Source: an uncultured Rhodobiaceae bacterium
Lineage (GTDB): Bacteria; Pseudomonadota; Alphaproteobacteria; Rhizobiales; TMED25
Assembly: GCA_913030915.1 (NCBI GenBank)
Contig: CAJWEW010000016.1
Coordinates: 1 to 34,102, forward strand
Length of the DNA: 34,102 bases
Direction: 5' to 3'
Position 1 is the stretch's first letter, and each line of letters begins with the position of its first letter. The notes beneath the pieces were generated by a model. The model ran no database searches, was not told the origin of the DNA, and saw only the letters and a list, made by a program, of their open reading frames with translations. Positions 21,443 through 29,759 of this stretch are shown here, piece after piece. The translations under genes and the position numbers were made by a program.

Positions 21443-22567
21443 CTATGTTTGTAAAATACTCTCAATCTTTAATAAAGTATCAGACGGCAAATTATTAAAA
21501 TAACCATGAAAAAGATATTCATTCCATATATATCCTAAAAACTGTGTTCGCAATCTCTCGTCAGGTAACCAGCCTTCATCCAAGATAAACTCATTTAGTT
21601 TATCTATGCTTGAGGCGTGCCTTGTGAGACCATCTATATTGTAACATGCGTCAGCGAGCGTTATGACTGGCTTGCTAAATAGTAACGCCTCAATGCCAAC
21701 CGTTGAATTTAATGTTATGACAAGACGTGAATTTTTTATCAACTCCTCCGTACTATTACCATTGGCAAAAAATATATTTTCTCTAAGTGGTTTTTTTCCA
21801 ATTATTGATTGCCTGAAACTTGGGTGCTCCTTTATTACAAAATTTTTATCTGGATATTTGGTACTAAATAATATTATTAAGTCCATAAAATCATCCATCG
21901 TCCTTATCCATCTCGAATGAACTCTGATCTGTTGATCTGACGGGATTTGAAAGGGTAAAAAAATATAATCATTTGGCAGCTCTATAGTGGGATAGCTGAC
22001 CTTTAATCTTCTTACTTGAACTTTAGTCGGTAGATCTTGAACCCCATAGCTTGGAAGATTTAGATAATACTCCGCTTCTCTTGGTAATGAATTTGCCGCA
22101 TTTACCCCGCGACGATCTATTTGAAGTGTGTTTGGAAAAAAACCATTCTCAATATATACACGTCGGTGATTTGTTTTAATACTATCGAAAATGTTATCGG
22201 GTGATATGGATCCATTAAAAATAAGAAATGTTAGTTCATCTTCGTTGTAGGAGTCTGCTAAAATTTTTAATAGCCGCCTCAGCAATGAGGCTTGCAGCGT
22301 CTTGTATAATATGTAGGGTTTGTTTATGATTCGCATTTTAAATATTTTTGGGTAATCAACCTGTTTTCTATAAACATTACCCTCGATCAGCTCTAAACTG
22401 CTACTGTCACTGATACCTGAAATTACTGAAAATAGTATATTGGGTGCTTTATTTTTAAATAAATTAATTATGATGGATAGTACATTTGTCTTGACAGTAA
22501 TGACTCTATTTTTTTCTACTGAACCGAAATTACTCATGACAGCTCTATCTAATTTTAAGAATTTCAT
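21443..22567 (-). CDS. Capsule polysaccharide synthesis (KpsC/KpsS-like) or GT-B-like protein
   Basis: ORF 374 aa; VKEHPSFRQ, LVITLNSTVGIEALLFSKPVITL typical of Capsule_synth family C-terminus; FIFNGS..YIENGFFPNTLQID typical N-terminal pattern. Confidence 0.72.
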   Translation of the reverse strand: MKFLKLDRAVMSNFGSVEKNRVITVKTNVLSIIINLFKNKAPNILFSVISGISDSSSLELIEGNVYRKQVDYPKIFKMRIINKPYILYKTLQASLLRRLLKILADSYNEDELTFLIFNGSISPDNIFDSIKTNHRRVYIENGFFPNTLQIDRRGVNAANSLPREAEYYLNLPSYGVQDLPTKVQVRRLKVSYPTIELPNDYIFLPFQIPSDQQIRVHSRWIRTMDDFMDLIILFSTKYPDKNFVIKEHPSFRQSIIGKKPLRENIFFANGNSTEELIKNSRLVITLNSTVGIEALLFSKPVITLADACYNIDGLTRHASSIDKLNEFILDEGWLPDERLRTQFLGYIWNEYLFHGYFNNLPSDTLLKIESILQT

Positions 22568-22700
22568 ACCACTTGATAGCTAGATTTATCCCTTTTAGGA
22601 ATTATACCTAAATCAATTGAATATAATATATTTTTATTTTTAAATTAGTTAGGAAAAGCCGGTAGACCCAGAAATAAACATTCGTTATTATCAATCAAGT

Positions 22701-22777
22701 GGGGGCGTAGCTCAGTAGGATAGAGCACCAGATTCCTAATCTGGGGGTCACAGGTTCAAATCCTGTCGTCCTCACCA
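22701..22777 (+). tRNA. tRNA-Arg (anticodon CCT)
   Basis: Cloverleaf folded by hand: acceptor GGGGGCG/CGTCCTC, D-arm GCTC...GAGC, anticodon arm CCAGA-TTCCTAA-TCTGG, T-arm ACAGG-TTCAAAT-CCTGT, encoded CCA. Confidence 0.95.
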
Positions 22778-22803
22778 ATAACATTAAAATTACGTTTGTC
22801 TAT

Positions 22804-24615
22804 TTAACTAACTTTTCTCGCAATTTTCTTTCGAACATTTGGATCAAGAAATTTCTTTCGAATCCTGATTGATTTGGGCGTTACTTCTATCAGTTCATCA
22901 TCTGATATCCATGCAATTGCTTTTTCCAAGTTCATAGCTAATGGTGGTGTTAGTTTTACAGCTTCGTCTTTGGAATGTGTTCTAATATTGGTTAACTTTT
23001 TCCCTTTTAAGATATTAACTTCGAGATCATTTGGTCTTGTATGTACACCTATTATCATACCCTGATAAACCGGAATACCTGAACCAATTATCATTTGGCC
23101 CCTTTCTTCAAGATTAAATAGGGCAAATGCAACTGAGATACCATTACCATTTGATATCAGAACACCATTTGTCCTTCCTTTTATTTCGCCTTTATAGCTT
23201 TCATATCGTGAGAATAGGCGATTGATCACTGCAGTTCCGCTTGTCACCGTTAATAATTCTGATTGATATCCAATCAGACCTCTTGTTGGTGCTTCAAAAA
23301 TTAATCTTGATCTGCCTATGCCGAAAGGTTTCATTTCTAACATAACACCTTTTCTTATATTTAAGTCTTGAACTACTTGGCCTGCATACTCATCATCTAC
23401 ATCAATAATTACTTCTTCAATAGGCTCAAGCAAATTGCCCTGTTCATCATTCTTCATCAGAACTTGAGGCTTAGATACGCTTAATTCATAGCCTTCTCGT
23501 CGCATTGTCTCAATTAGCACTGATAGTTGTAATTCACCCCTTCCAGACACTAAAAAACTACTGTCGTTTGTAGACTTCTCAATATTAAGTGTTATGTTAC
23601 CCTCTCCCTCTTTTATGAGACGATCACCAATCATCCTTCCAGTTACCTTATCCCCTTCGGAACCCGCAAGAGGGCTGTCATTTACACTAAATGCCATTTG
23701 AACAGTCGGAGGATCAATAGGTTGTGCATTCAATGTGTCGCTGTTTTCAGGACTGCAGAATGTATCGGCGACCGTCCCTTTTGTAAGACCTGCTATTGAG
23801 ATAATATCCCCAGCTGTACCACTCTCAACGGCAGCTCTCTCAGTGCCTCTAAATGCAAGTATCTTGGTAACTCTTCCATTTTCAATAACATTCCCATCTT
23901 GATCTATTACCTTTATTTGTTGATTCGTTACAACCTCTCCAGAAAAAACCTTTCCAGTGATTAATCTCCCAAGGTATGGATCATTCCCAAGAATCGTTCC
24001 GAGCATTTTAAAATTGCCAGTCTCAACCTGTGGGGGAGGTGTATGCTTTATAATTAATTCGAAAAGTGGGTTTAGATTGTTATTTGGAACATCGAGGTCA
24101 TGTGTAACCCAGCCACTCCTTCCAGAGCCGTACAATATTGGAAAATCAAGCTGGTATTCGTCGGCATTTAAAACAGCAAATAGATCGAAAATTTCATTAA
24201 CCACTTCATCTGGCCGTGAGTCACTCTTATCAATCTTATTGATAATAACTAGTGGCCGAAGGCCAATTTGCAGGGCTTTTGATAATACAAATTTTGTTTG
24301 AGGCATCGGTCCTTCAGCTGCATCCACAAGCAGAATTGCACTATCTACCATACTCAGAATCCTTTCAACCTCCCCGCCAAAGTCGGCATGGCCTGGGGTA
24401 TCGATTATATTTATTCTAATGCCATCCCAAACAACAGAAGTGCACTTTGCCAATATTGTTATACCCCGCTCTTTTTCCAGATCATTGGAGTCCATGATTC
24501 TTTCTGCTACTTTCTGATTATCTCGAAATGCACCAGACTGAGATAATAATTTATCAATTAAAGTAGTCTTACCATGATCAACATGGGCGATTATTGCTAT
24601 ATTTCTAAGTTTCAT
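22804..24615 (-). CDS. typA: Translational GTPase TypA/BipA
   Basis: ORF 603 aa; AHVDHGKTTLIDKLL, ERGITILAKCTSV, DTPGHADFGGEVER, NKIDKSDSRPDEV. Confidence 0.97.
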   Translation of the reverse strand: MKLRNIAIIAHVDHGKTTLIDKLLSQSGAFRDNQKVAERIMDSNDLEKERGITILAKCTSVVWDGIRINIIDTPGHADFGGEVERILSMVDSAILLVDAAEGPMPQTKFVLSKALQIGLRPLVIINKIDKSDSRPDEVVNEIFDLFAVLNADEYQLDFPILYGSGRSGWVTHDLDVPNNNLNPLFELIIKHTPPPQVETGNFKMLGTILGNDPYLGRLITGKVFSGEVVTNQQIKVIDQDGNVIENGRVTKILAFRGTERAAVESGTAGDIISIAGLTKGTVADTFCSPENSDTLNAQPIDPPTVQMAFSVNDSPLAGSEGDKVTGRMIGDRLIKEGEGNITLNIEKSTNDSSFLVSGRGELQLSVLIETMRREGYELSVSKPQVLMKNDEQGNLLEPIEEVIIDVDDEYAGQVVQDLNIRKGVMLEMKPFGIGRSRLIFEAPTRGLIGYQSELLTVTSGTAVINRLFSRYESYKGEIKGRTNGVLISNGNGISVAFALFNLEERGQMIIGSGIPVYQGMIIGVHTRPNDLEVNILKGKKLTNIRTHSKDEAVKLTPPLAMNLEKAIAWISDDELIEVTPKSIRIRKKFLDPNVRKKIARKVS

Positions 24616-24657
24616 TTATTACTTCTAATATTTTTTTAAATTTGGGAGAGGGCTAGA

Positions 24658-24897
24658 TTAGTTATTTATTTTTTCATTATTTTCAGCTTCTTCAAGTTTC
24701 TCGTTAACCTCCTTTACTCCCATCTCAAACAACTTATTGTATTCCTCCTCTGTCCCCTTTTTTTTATGCCAATCTCTCATAGTGAAAACACTTGCAAACT
24801 TCTTGAGTTTTCTGTGCTCTTTTAGGAGGTTGTAATATAAAATAGCTAGAGTTATTGCAATTATTAGAGTTACAAAAAATAGAAGGTTAATGTTCAT
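24658..24897 (-). CDS. Small single-TM hypothetical protein
   Basis: ORF 79 aa; N-terminal TM segment INLLFFVTLIIAITLAILYY followed by charged helical tail. Confidence 0.6.
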   Translation of the reverse strand: MNINLLFFVTLIIAITLAILYYNLLKEHRKLKKFASVFTMRDWHKKKGTEEEYNKLFEMGVKEVNEKLEEAENNEKINN

Positions 24898-24922
24898 CAG
24901 TGGTTACCCTTTTTCACATAAT

Positions 24923-25141
24923 TTAGATTGGTCTCAATTCAAATACGTAAAAGATGACGAAAAAATGCACAGAAACAAGAAAAAGCATGAGTAGATATCT
25001 AACTAAAATTTTTAAGCTTTCGTTACTTACCCTATCCGCTATATTTAATTCCAACCATTTCCAAACAGGCTTCATTAATAATCTTAAATAAAAGTAAGCA
25101 GCCGCTAGTCCGCCAATAACTATTAAAATTCCGCTACCCAT
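24923..25141 (-). CDS. Small two-TM hypothetical protein
   Basis: ORF 72 aa; two hydrophobic segments; same strand as neighbours. Confidence 0.55.
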   Translation of the reverse strand: MGSGILIVIGGLAAAYFYLRLLMKPVWKWLELNIADRVSNESLKILVRYLLMLFLVSVHFFVIFYVFELRPI

Positions 25142-25217
25142 GCAAAAAGTTTAACAGATGGAATACTTAATGACAATATTGGTTTTGTTTATAATAATTT
25201 TTCAATTGAATAGGTTG

Positions 25218-25631
25218 TTAGATGCCCATACTATCCGATCTATACCGCGTCACTCCTGCAATTACCCATTCCCCATTGTAGTCGTAGAGGGTGTATAGAT
25301 AGTTATTTATAGTATTATTATTGGAAATGACGGTGACCATCTGAAATGCCATTTCACCATTAATCTTCAATCCTTCAAATGTATGTGACTTAGAATTCCA
25401 GATATCAGAATATCCATTTTTTACCATTTGACCAAAAATTTCCGCAGACGGATACCGTCTTTTGATCTCAGGTGAAGCAAAGCTGTATGCAAGTAATAAG
25501 TTCTTTTCTTGAAATGCATTGAACTGAGATGTAATAATTTTTTCTATTTGTGGTCCAAATTCTTTTTCTGCCCCATATGAACTTATGGTTAAAAAAAATA
25601 GAAGAATGGGTATATATATAATTTTTTTCAT
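25218..25631 (-). CDS. DUF4864-like secreted protein
   Basis: ORF 137 aa; signal peptide MKKIIYIPILLFFLTISSYGA; QFNAFQEKNLLLAYSFASPEIKRRYPSAEIFGQMVKNGY as in DUF4864. Confidence 0.72.
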   Translation of the reverse strand: MKKIIYIPILLFFLTISSYGAEKEFGPQIEKIITSQFNAFQEKNLLLAYSFASPEIKRRYPSAEIFGQMVKNGYSDIWNSKSHTFEGLKINGEMAFQMVTVISNNNTINNYLYTLYDYNGEWVIAGVTRYRSDSMGI

Positions 25632-25787
25632 TTTGTGTTTCTCAACAGATCTATACTTACAATAACGATGTAAGATCCTACAAAGACCATTTCTTAATTA
25701 TGGAGTATGATAATATAATAATTCATTACATATTTATTGGGATTTAAATGGTGTGTATAAAATTATTAATTAGTTAAGCATGCAGAA

Positions 25788-26066
25788 TCAGTAATTATTA
25801 TCTGGTCCGTGTTCAGCATTGTACAACTCCAAATAGTAGTAATAATCTATTGGGTCTTCTGGTGGGCCTAAAATATTACCGCCTCCTTTTATCCAAAAAT
25901 CGACATCTTCTGATTTAAAAGGTTCATATATATACTCTTCTTCTTTCGGTAATTTTCTATCATGATCCCATATGTATAATGAGCATAGTAACATTGCAAT
26001 GACCAATACACCCATTATGATGTATTGATTTCTGGTATTCATATACTTTTGATAAAAGCCAGCCAT
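25788..26066 (-). CDS. Small single-TM hypothetical protein with acidic/Tyr-rich tail
   Basis: ORF 92 aa; TM YIIMGVLVIAMLLCSLYIW, tail DPIDYYYYLELYNAEHGPD; start codon directly abuts upstream stop (TAA-ATG). Confidence 0.55.
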   Translation of the reverse strand: MAGFYQKYMNTRNQYIIMGVLVIAMLLCSLYIWDHDRKLPKEEEYIYEPFKSEDVDFWIKGGGNILGPPEDPIDYYYYLELYNAEHGPDNNY

Positions 26067-26291
26067 TTAAAATCCTTGGGAAAGTATGAAAATCATCAGC
26101 GTGCTTAATGCAAAACTAACCATGCCAATTTGTAAGATCTTAATTAAAATAGCCATAATTTTATGAGTGTGAGAACTATTAAAAATTTTAATTTTGAAGA
26201 ATGATAGAATGAGACCGAGAATCCACAAAAGGAGTATGGCGCCCATTGAAAGCACAGAAACAATACCAGTAATTAATAAAATGGTTCCCAT
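26067..26291 (-). CDS. Small two-TM hypothetical protein
   Basis: ORF 74 aa; two hydrophobic segments; stop codon abuts next ATG. Confidence 0.5.
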   Translation of the reverse strand: MGTILLITGIVSVLSMGAILLLWILGLILSFFKIKIFNSSHTHKIMAILIKILQIGMVSFALSTLMIFILSQGF

Positions 26292-26327
26292 GTGATGATT
26301 ATATCAGTAGGCTTATGCCATAGCAAT

Positions 26328-26460
26328 GCAGGTATTTTTATAATGACAGCAATCCAAGACTGACTTGGTTTCGTATATTTAACAGTGGGTAGCGGTTTTG
26401 TTGTTTTCACCAAACACATCCCTATAATCACTACCCACACGTCCTAATGATATCACCTGC
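26328..26460. ncRNA. Candidate structured RNA or regulatory element (nested inverted repeats, three-way-junction-like)
   Basis: GCAGGT(26328-26333)/ACCTGC(26455-26460) encloses CCAAG(26354-26358)/CTTGG(26364-26368) and GTGGGTAG(26385-26392)/CTACCCAC(26431-26438), the latter containing TGTTT/AAACA(26402-26416); in a 302 bp gap with no convincing ORF. Confidence 0.3.
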
Positions 26461-26593
26461 CCAATTTTTATGCAATGACACACTTTTTTGTATATTTTTA
26501 CTGTATTTGGTTATTACTTAAACGTGCCCATTTCTAGAATTGAGGTCTAGTGTAAACTATTATTCTTATGGGGATAGCTTGGACTTATGTGAA

Positions 26594-27190
26594 TTAGCTC
26601 AACTTTAACCACTGAATACAATCTTCCAGCCTGTCATCCCCCCAAAATACTTCACCATCGCATATAAATGTTGGGCTCCCAAAGACTCCTATTTTGAAAG
26701 CAGTATTAGTGTTTTTTTGATAAGCAACTTCGATATCCGACGCCTCAACTTTTTTTAGCACCTCATCTTTATTCAACTTCATTTCTTGCATTATTTCACT
26801 CAGATTAGGTTCTGTTGCTGGCTCCTTTCCCTCTTCAAACCAGCGCTTGTAAGTAATTTTTACATAATCAATTCCCCAACCTTCATTCATTCCGAGAATT
26901 GCAATCTTATTAGCCAAATCAAATTGCGTTAATGGATATGGCGCGGGGACTTTTGGTCTAAAGCCGTAAAACTGAGCCCTTCTTTCAATATCACGCCACA
27001 TGTAATCTGACTTGATCTTCTTTGATGGAGGAGTAAAGGGAATATTATCCATTTCCATCATTATTTTTCTTACACTGAATGGCTTCCAGTTGAATGTTAT
27101 ATTCTCACTTTTTGATATTGTATCGATCCGACTCACTGACAAATATGTATATGTGCTTCCAATGGAAAACCAAAAATCAATTGTTTTCAT
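26594..27190 (-). CDS. 2-hydroxychromene-2-carboxylate isomerase-like (DsbA/GST-kappa fold) protein
   Basis: ORF 198 aa; DFWFSIGSTYTYLSVSRI, NWKPFSVR, FGSPTFICDGEVFWGDDRLE. Confidence 0.87.
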   Translation of the reverse strand: MKTIDFWFSIGSTYTYLSVSRIDTISKSENITFNWKPFSVRKIMMEMDNIPFTPPSKKIKSDYMWRDIERRAQFYGFRPKVPAPYPLTQFDLANKIAILGMNEGWGIDYVKITYKRWFEEGKEPATEPNLSEIMQEMKLNKDEVLKKVEASDIEVAYQKNTNTAFKIGVFGSPTFICDGEVFWGDDRLEDCIQWLKLS

Positions 27191-27233
27191 CTAAAAATCT
27201 CCAAGAAAAATAACGGCTCAATCTTCAGAAAAT

Positions 27234-27557
27234 CTACTCTTTTGAAATATTTGTTGCACCGGTCTCAAAGCCGATGACCTGTCCATCTTTAAATGTGTAA
27301 ACACCCATTACAGCTTGCTGATTACCATCACTAAAAGTCACAAAGGCATGCTCAATACCAATTTCGTCATTTTCGTAAATAATTCTTACTCTTTCACGGT
27401 TTATATCATCACTCATTGCCCAGCCAATTACATCCTGTTTGGTCAAAACTGCTCCATTGGAATGCATTGTAAACTTATAATCATCGTGTAGTAACTCATT
27501 CATAGCTGATTCATTTTTTTCATCAATTGCATGACCTAATTTCTCTATTATTGACAT
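27234..27557 (-). CDS. NTF2-like / SnoaL-like protein
   Basis: ORF 107 aa; NELLHDDYKFTMHSNGAVLTKQDVIGW...VMGVYTFKDGQVIGFETG pattern of NTF2-like fold. Confidence 0.6.
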   Translation of the reverse strand: MSIIEKLGHAIDEKNESAMNELLHDDYKFTMHSNGAVLTKQDVIGWAMSDDINRERVRIIYENDEIGIEHAFVTFSDGNQQAVMGVYTFKDGQVIGFETGATNISKE

Positions 27558-27608
27558 TATGTTTCCTTTTCATTTATTTAATTATAACTATATCGAATTG
27601 CACATACT

Positions 27609-28148
27609 TTACGATAGAGAGAATTCCCTAACCCTATCAAATGTGAAGTGGTCTGCGACATCACTTTTTGCATAGTAGACGTCTTCAACAACACCTCCTT
27701 CACTTATTAAAATATCAGTAACGGCAATATCTAAATGACCCTTGATACTTAATGGGATGTATCCCTTAATCATTGCTGGCAATATTTTATGAGCCTTTAA
27801 TAATGTGGCAGCTAGTAATTTAAGAAATGATCTTTGTATGTTATATTTCTTAAAATACTTAAATTCTTCATCCGCTAATACGGTAAATGATAGATCGCCA
27901 TGCTTGTTCATATATTTACCAAGGTTATCAACTGGTGAGTGAAAAATCCCAACATGAGTGAAATTATCTCCAAACTCGCTAAATCTTCTTTGTAGTTCAT
28001 TTATTCTCAAATTACAAAAAGAGCATCCAGCGATCCGATAGAAGGTAAGCAAAACCTTTTTTCCCTTTGTTTCTGATAATTTAAAAGGTGTGCCGTCATG
28101 TTTTGGAAGAACTATATCTTCTAATCTATCTCCTTTTTTTATGCGCAT
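27609..28148 (-). CDS. Peroxiredoxin-like (AhpC/TSA) protein
   Basis: ORF 179 aa; KLSETKGKKVLLTFYRIAGCSFCNLRINELQ with CxxC in thioredoxin-like fold. Confidence 0.8.
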   Translation of the reverse strand: MRIKKGDRLEDIVLPKHDGTPFKLSETKGKKVLLTFYRIAGCSFCNLRINELQRRFSEFGDNFTHVGIFHSPVDNLGKYMNKHGDLSFTVLADEEFKYFKKYNIQRSFLKLLAATLLKAHKILPAMIKGYIPLSIKGHLDIAVTDILISEGGVVEDVYYAKSDVADHFTFDRVREFSLS

Positions 28149-28185
28149 TATTCGATCCTCTCAGTTAATACAGACTTCTACAATT

Positions 28186-28863
28186 CTAAGACTTAAATCT
28201 AAGTGCTATCTCAGATCCATTCATTGATACCACAAAATCACTCATATTTACAGGATGAGGAGGAAACATCGAACCTAACAAGATTACATCGTCTCTTAAT
28301 ATACCTCTTCCAAGTTGGTTTGCAACAAGGTTACATTCATCAAAGTTATCCTCTAAGGCTCCAATCAGAGTTTCAATATTTTCAAATGGCTCCCATCGTT
28401 CAGGGCCCATTGTTGCCGTGATTTGGCAGTTATTTACGCCATCACCCCAACCAGATCTTGTATCTGCACCCACAATCCATCCGCGCTGATATATATTCTC
28501 GGATAGAACAAAAGCTGGGCTTTCTGGTGGGCTGTGAAAATCAACGAATTCTATTCCTGCAACAAGACTGGAAATACAGTTTTTAATTTGATTGAACGTC
28601 GCATCTGCTGGAATATCGGAACTTATATGCGCTGCTAATTCAGCCTCTACTCTGGGCTCTATAACAGCTTCTATATCTATTTGGGTATTTGAGATAATTT
28701 CACCAGAGTCAAACAGTGCTCCAATCAACGGTCGATTTATACCCAATGCTTTTAAACCAGCCTGGGATCCAAATCCAAGCTTCCAACCAACTTGCCTCTT
28801 TCCAAGTTTTTTCTCTTTTTCAATTGCAATTTTTAGTGCATTAAAATTCTCTTCGTTTAACAT
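28186..28863 (-). CDS. 2-keto-4-pentenoate hydratase / fumarylacetoacetase-family protein
   Basis: ORF 225 aa; VGWKLGFGSQAGLKALGINRPLIGALFDS, EPRVEAELAAHI, AGIEFVDFHSP, LVANQLGRGILRDDVILLGSMFPPHPV. Confidence 0.85.
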   Translation of the reverse strand: MLNEENFNALKIAIEKEKKLGKRQVGWKLGFGSQAGLKALGINRPLIGALFDSGEIISNTQIDIEAVIEPRVEAELAAHISSDIPADATFNQIKNCISSLVAGIEFVDFHSPPESPAFVLSENIYQRGWIVGADTRSGWGDGVNNCQITATMGPERWEPFENIETLIGALEDNFDECNLVANQLGRGILRDDVILLGSMFPPHPVNMSDFVVSMNGSEIALRFKS

Positions 28864-29151
28864 TGTTATAGATACCTCACCTTTATTTATTATAAGTAAC
28901 CTTAATGAAATTCGCGCTTACAAGCAAGCTGTGATGCATTCTTGATTTATAAACAACTTAAAAATATGTATATCTATTTATCAAATTCGATGATATGTAT
29001 AGATATGTTTTGAGCTAAAATTCAATATATATAAGTTCAATGTATTAATGTGAATATACCAGCCATATTACTACGGCAATTTGATATCTGATAAAGTGAG
29101 AAACAGGAACAAAGTTCCAATTAATTAATTTGCTATCTAGGGAGTATTATA

Positions 29152-29361
29152 ATGGCAAACGGAAAAGTTAAATGGTTTAACCTTAAAAAAGGTTATGGTT
29201 TTATTCAACCCGAAGAAGGCGATAAAGATATTTTTGTCCATATTTCTGCGCTTCAAAATTCTGGCATTAGAAATTTATTCGAAGATCAAAATGTTGAGTA
29301 TGATGTTGCAGAAGAAAAAGGTAAAGTATCCGCTGTAAATATAAAACTAATTGAAGATTAG
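29152..29361 (+). CDS. cspA: Cold shock protein
   Basis: ORF 69 aa; NGKVKWFNLKKGYGFIQPEEGDKDIFVHISAL. Confidence 0.95.
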   Translation: MANGKVKWFNLKKGYGFIQPEEGDKDIFVHISALQNSGIRNLFEDQNVEYDVAEEKGKVSAVNIKLIED

Positions 29362-29379
29362 CAGTTAAAACGTCATCTA

Positions 29380-29673
29380 TCAGCTCAAATAATTTTTATT
29401 TTCAAGCTTGAGAAGTTTACACTTTTTGTTTATTCCACCTTTTAGGCTATATCCACCAATATCACCATTTGATCTTACTACTCGATGGCATGGTATAGTC
29501 TTTGGGTCGGGATTTTTGCCACATGCATTTGCTACGGCTCTGTAAGCCATTGGTCTACCGATTTTTTCAGCTAGCTGTTTATAGCTAATTGTCTTACCCT
29601 TTGGTATCTTTTTTATCTCTTCAAATACCCTGTATTGAAAGTTTGTAAAATCTCTAATTTTTTTTTGTTTCAT
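29380..29673 (-). CDS. MGMT-family DNA repair methyltransferase domain protein
   Basis: ORF 97 aa; FQYRVFEEIKKIPKGKTISYKQLAEKIGRPMAYRAVANACGKNP..IPCHRVVRSNGDIGGY, active-site PCHRV present. Confidence 0.88.
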   Translation of the reverse strand: MKQKKIRDFTNFQYRVFEEIKKIPKGKTISYKQLAEKIGRPMAYRAVANACGKNPDPKTIPCHRVVRSNGDIGGYSLKGGINKKCKLLKLENKNYLS

Positions 29674-29759
29674 TTTTTTTATGTTAGTAACTAATAAATT
29701 ATTAGTCTATTTTAAAATATACAATATCATTTATAAGGTAAAAATTTTGGAATAATTTT

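Noticed and set aside
28961-29010. TATCTAT...ATAGATA inverted repeat upstream of cspA
   Set aside because: Pure A/T-rich 7-bp match with a long spacer; expected by chance at this base composition.
29380-29673. Short MGMT-domain protein as an alkyltransferase-like (ATL) protein
   Set aside because: The active-site cysteine (PCHRV) is present, whereas ATL proteins replace it, usually with Trp; small size alone is not enough.
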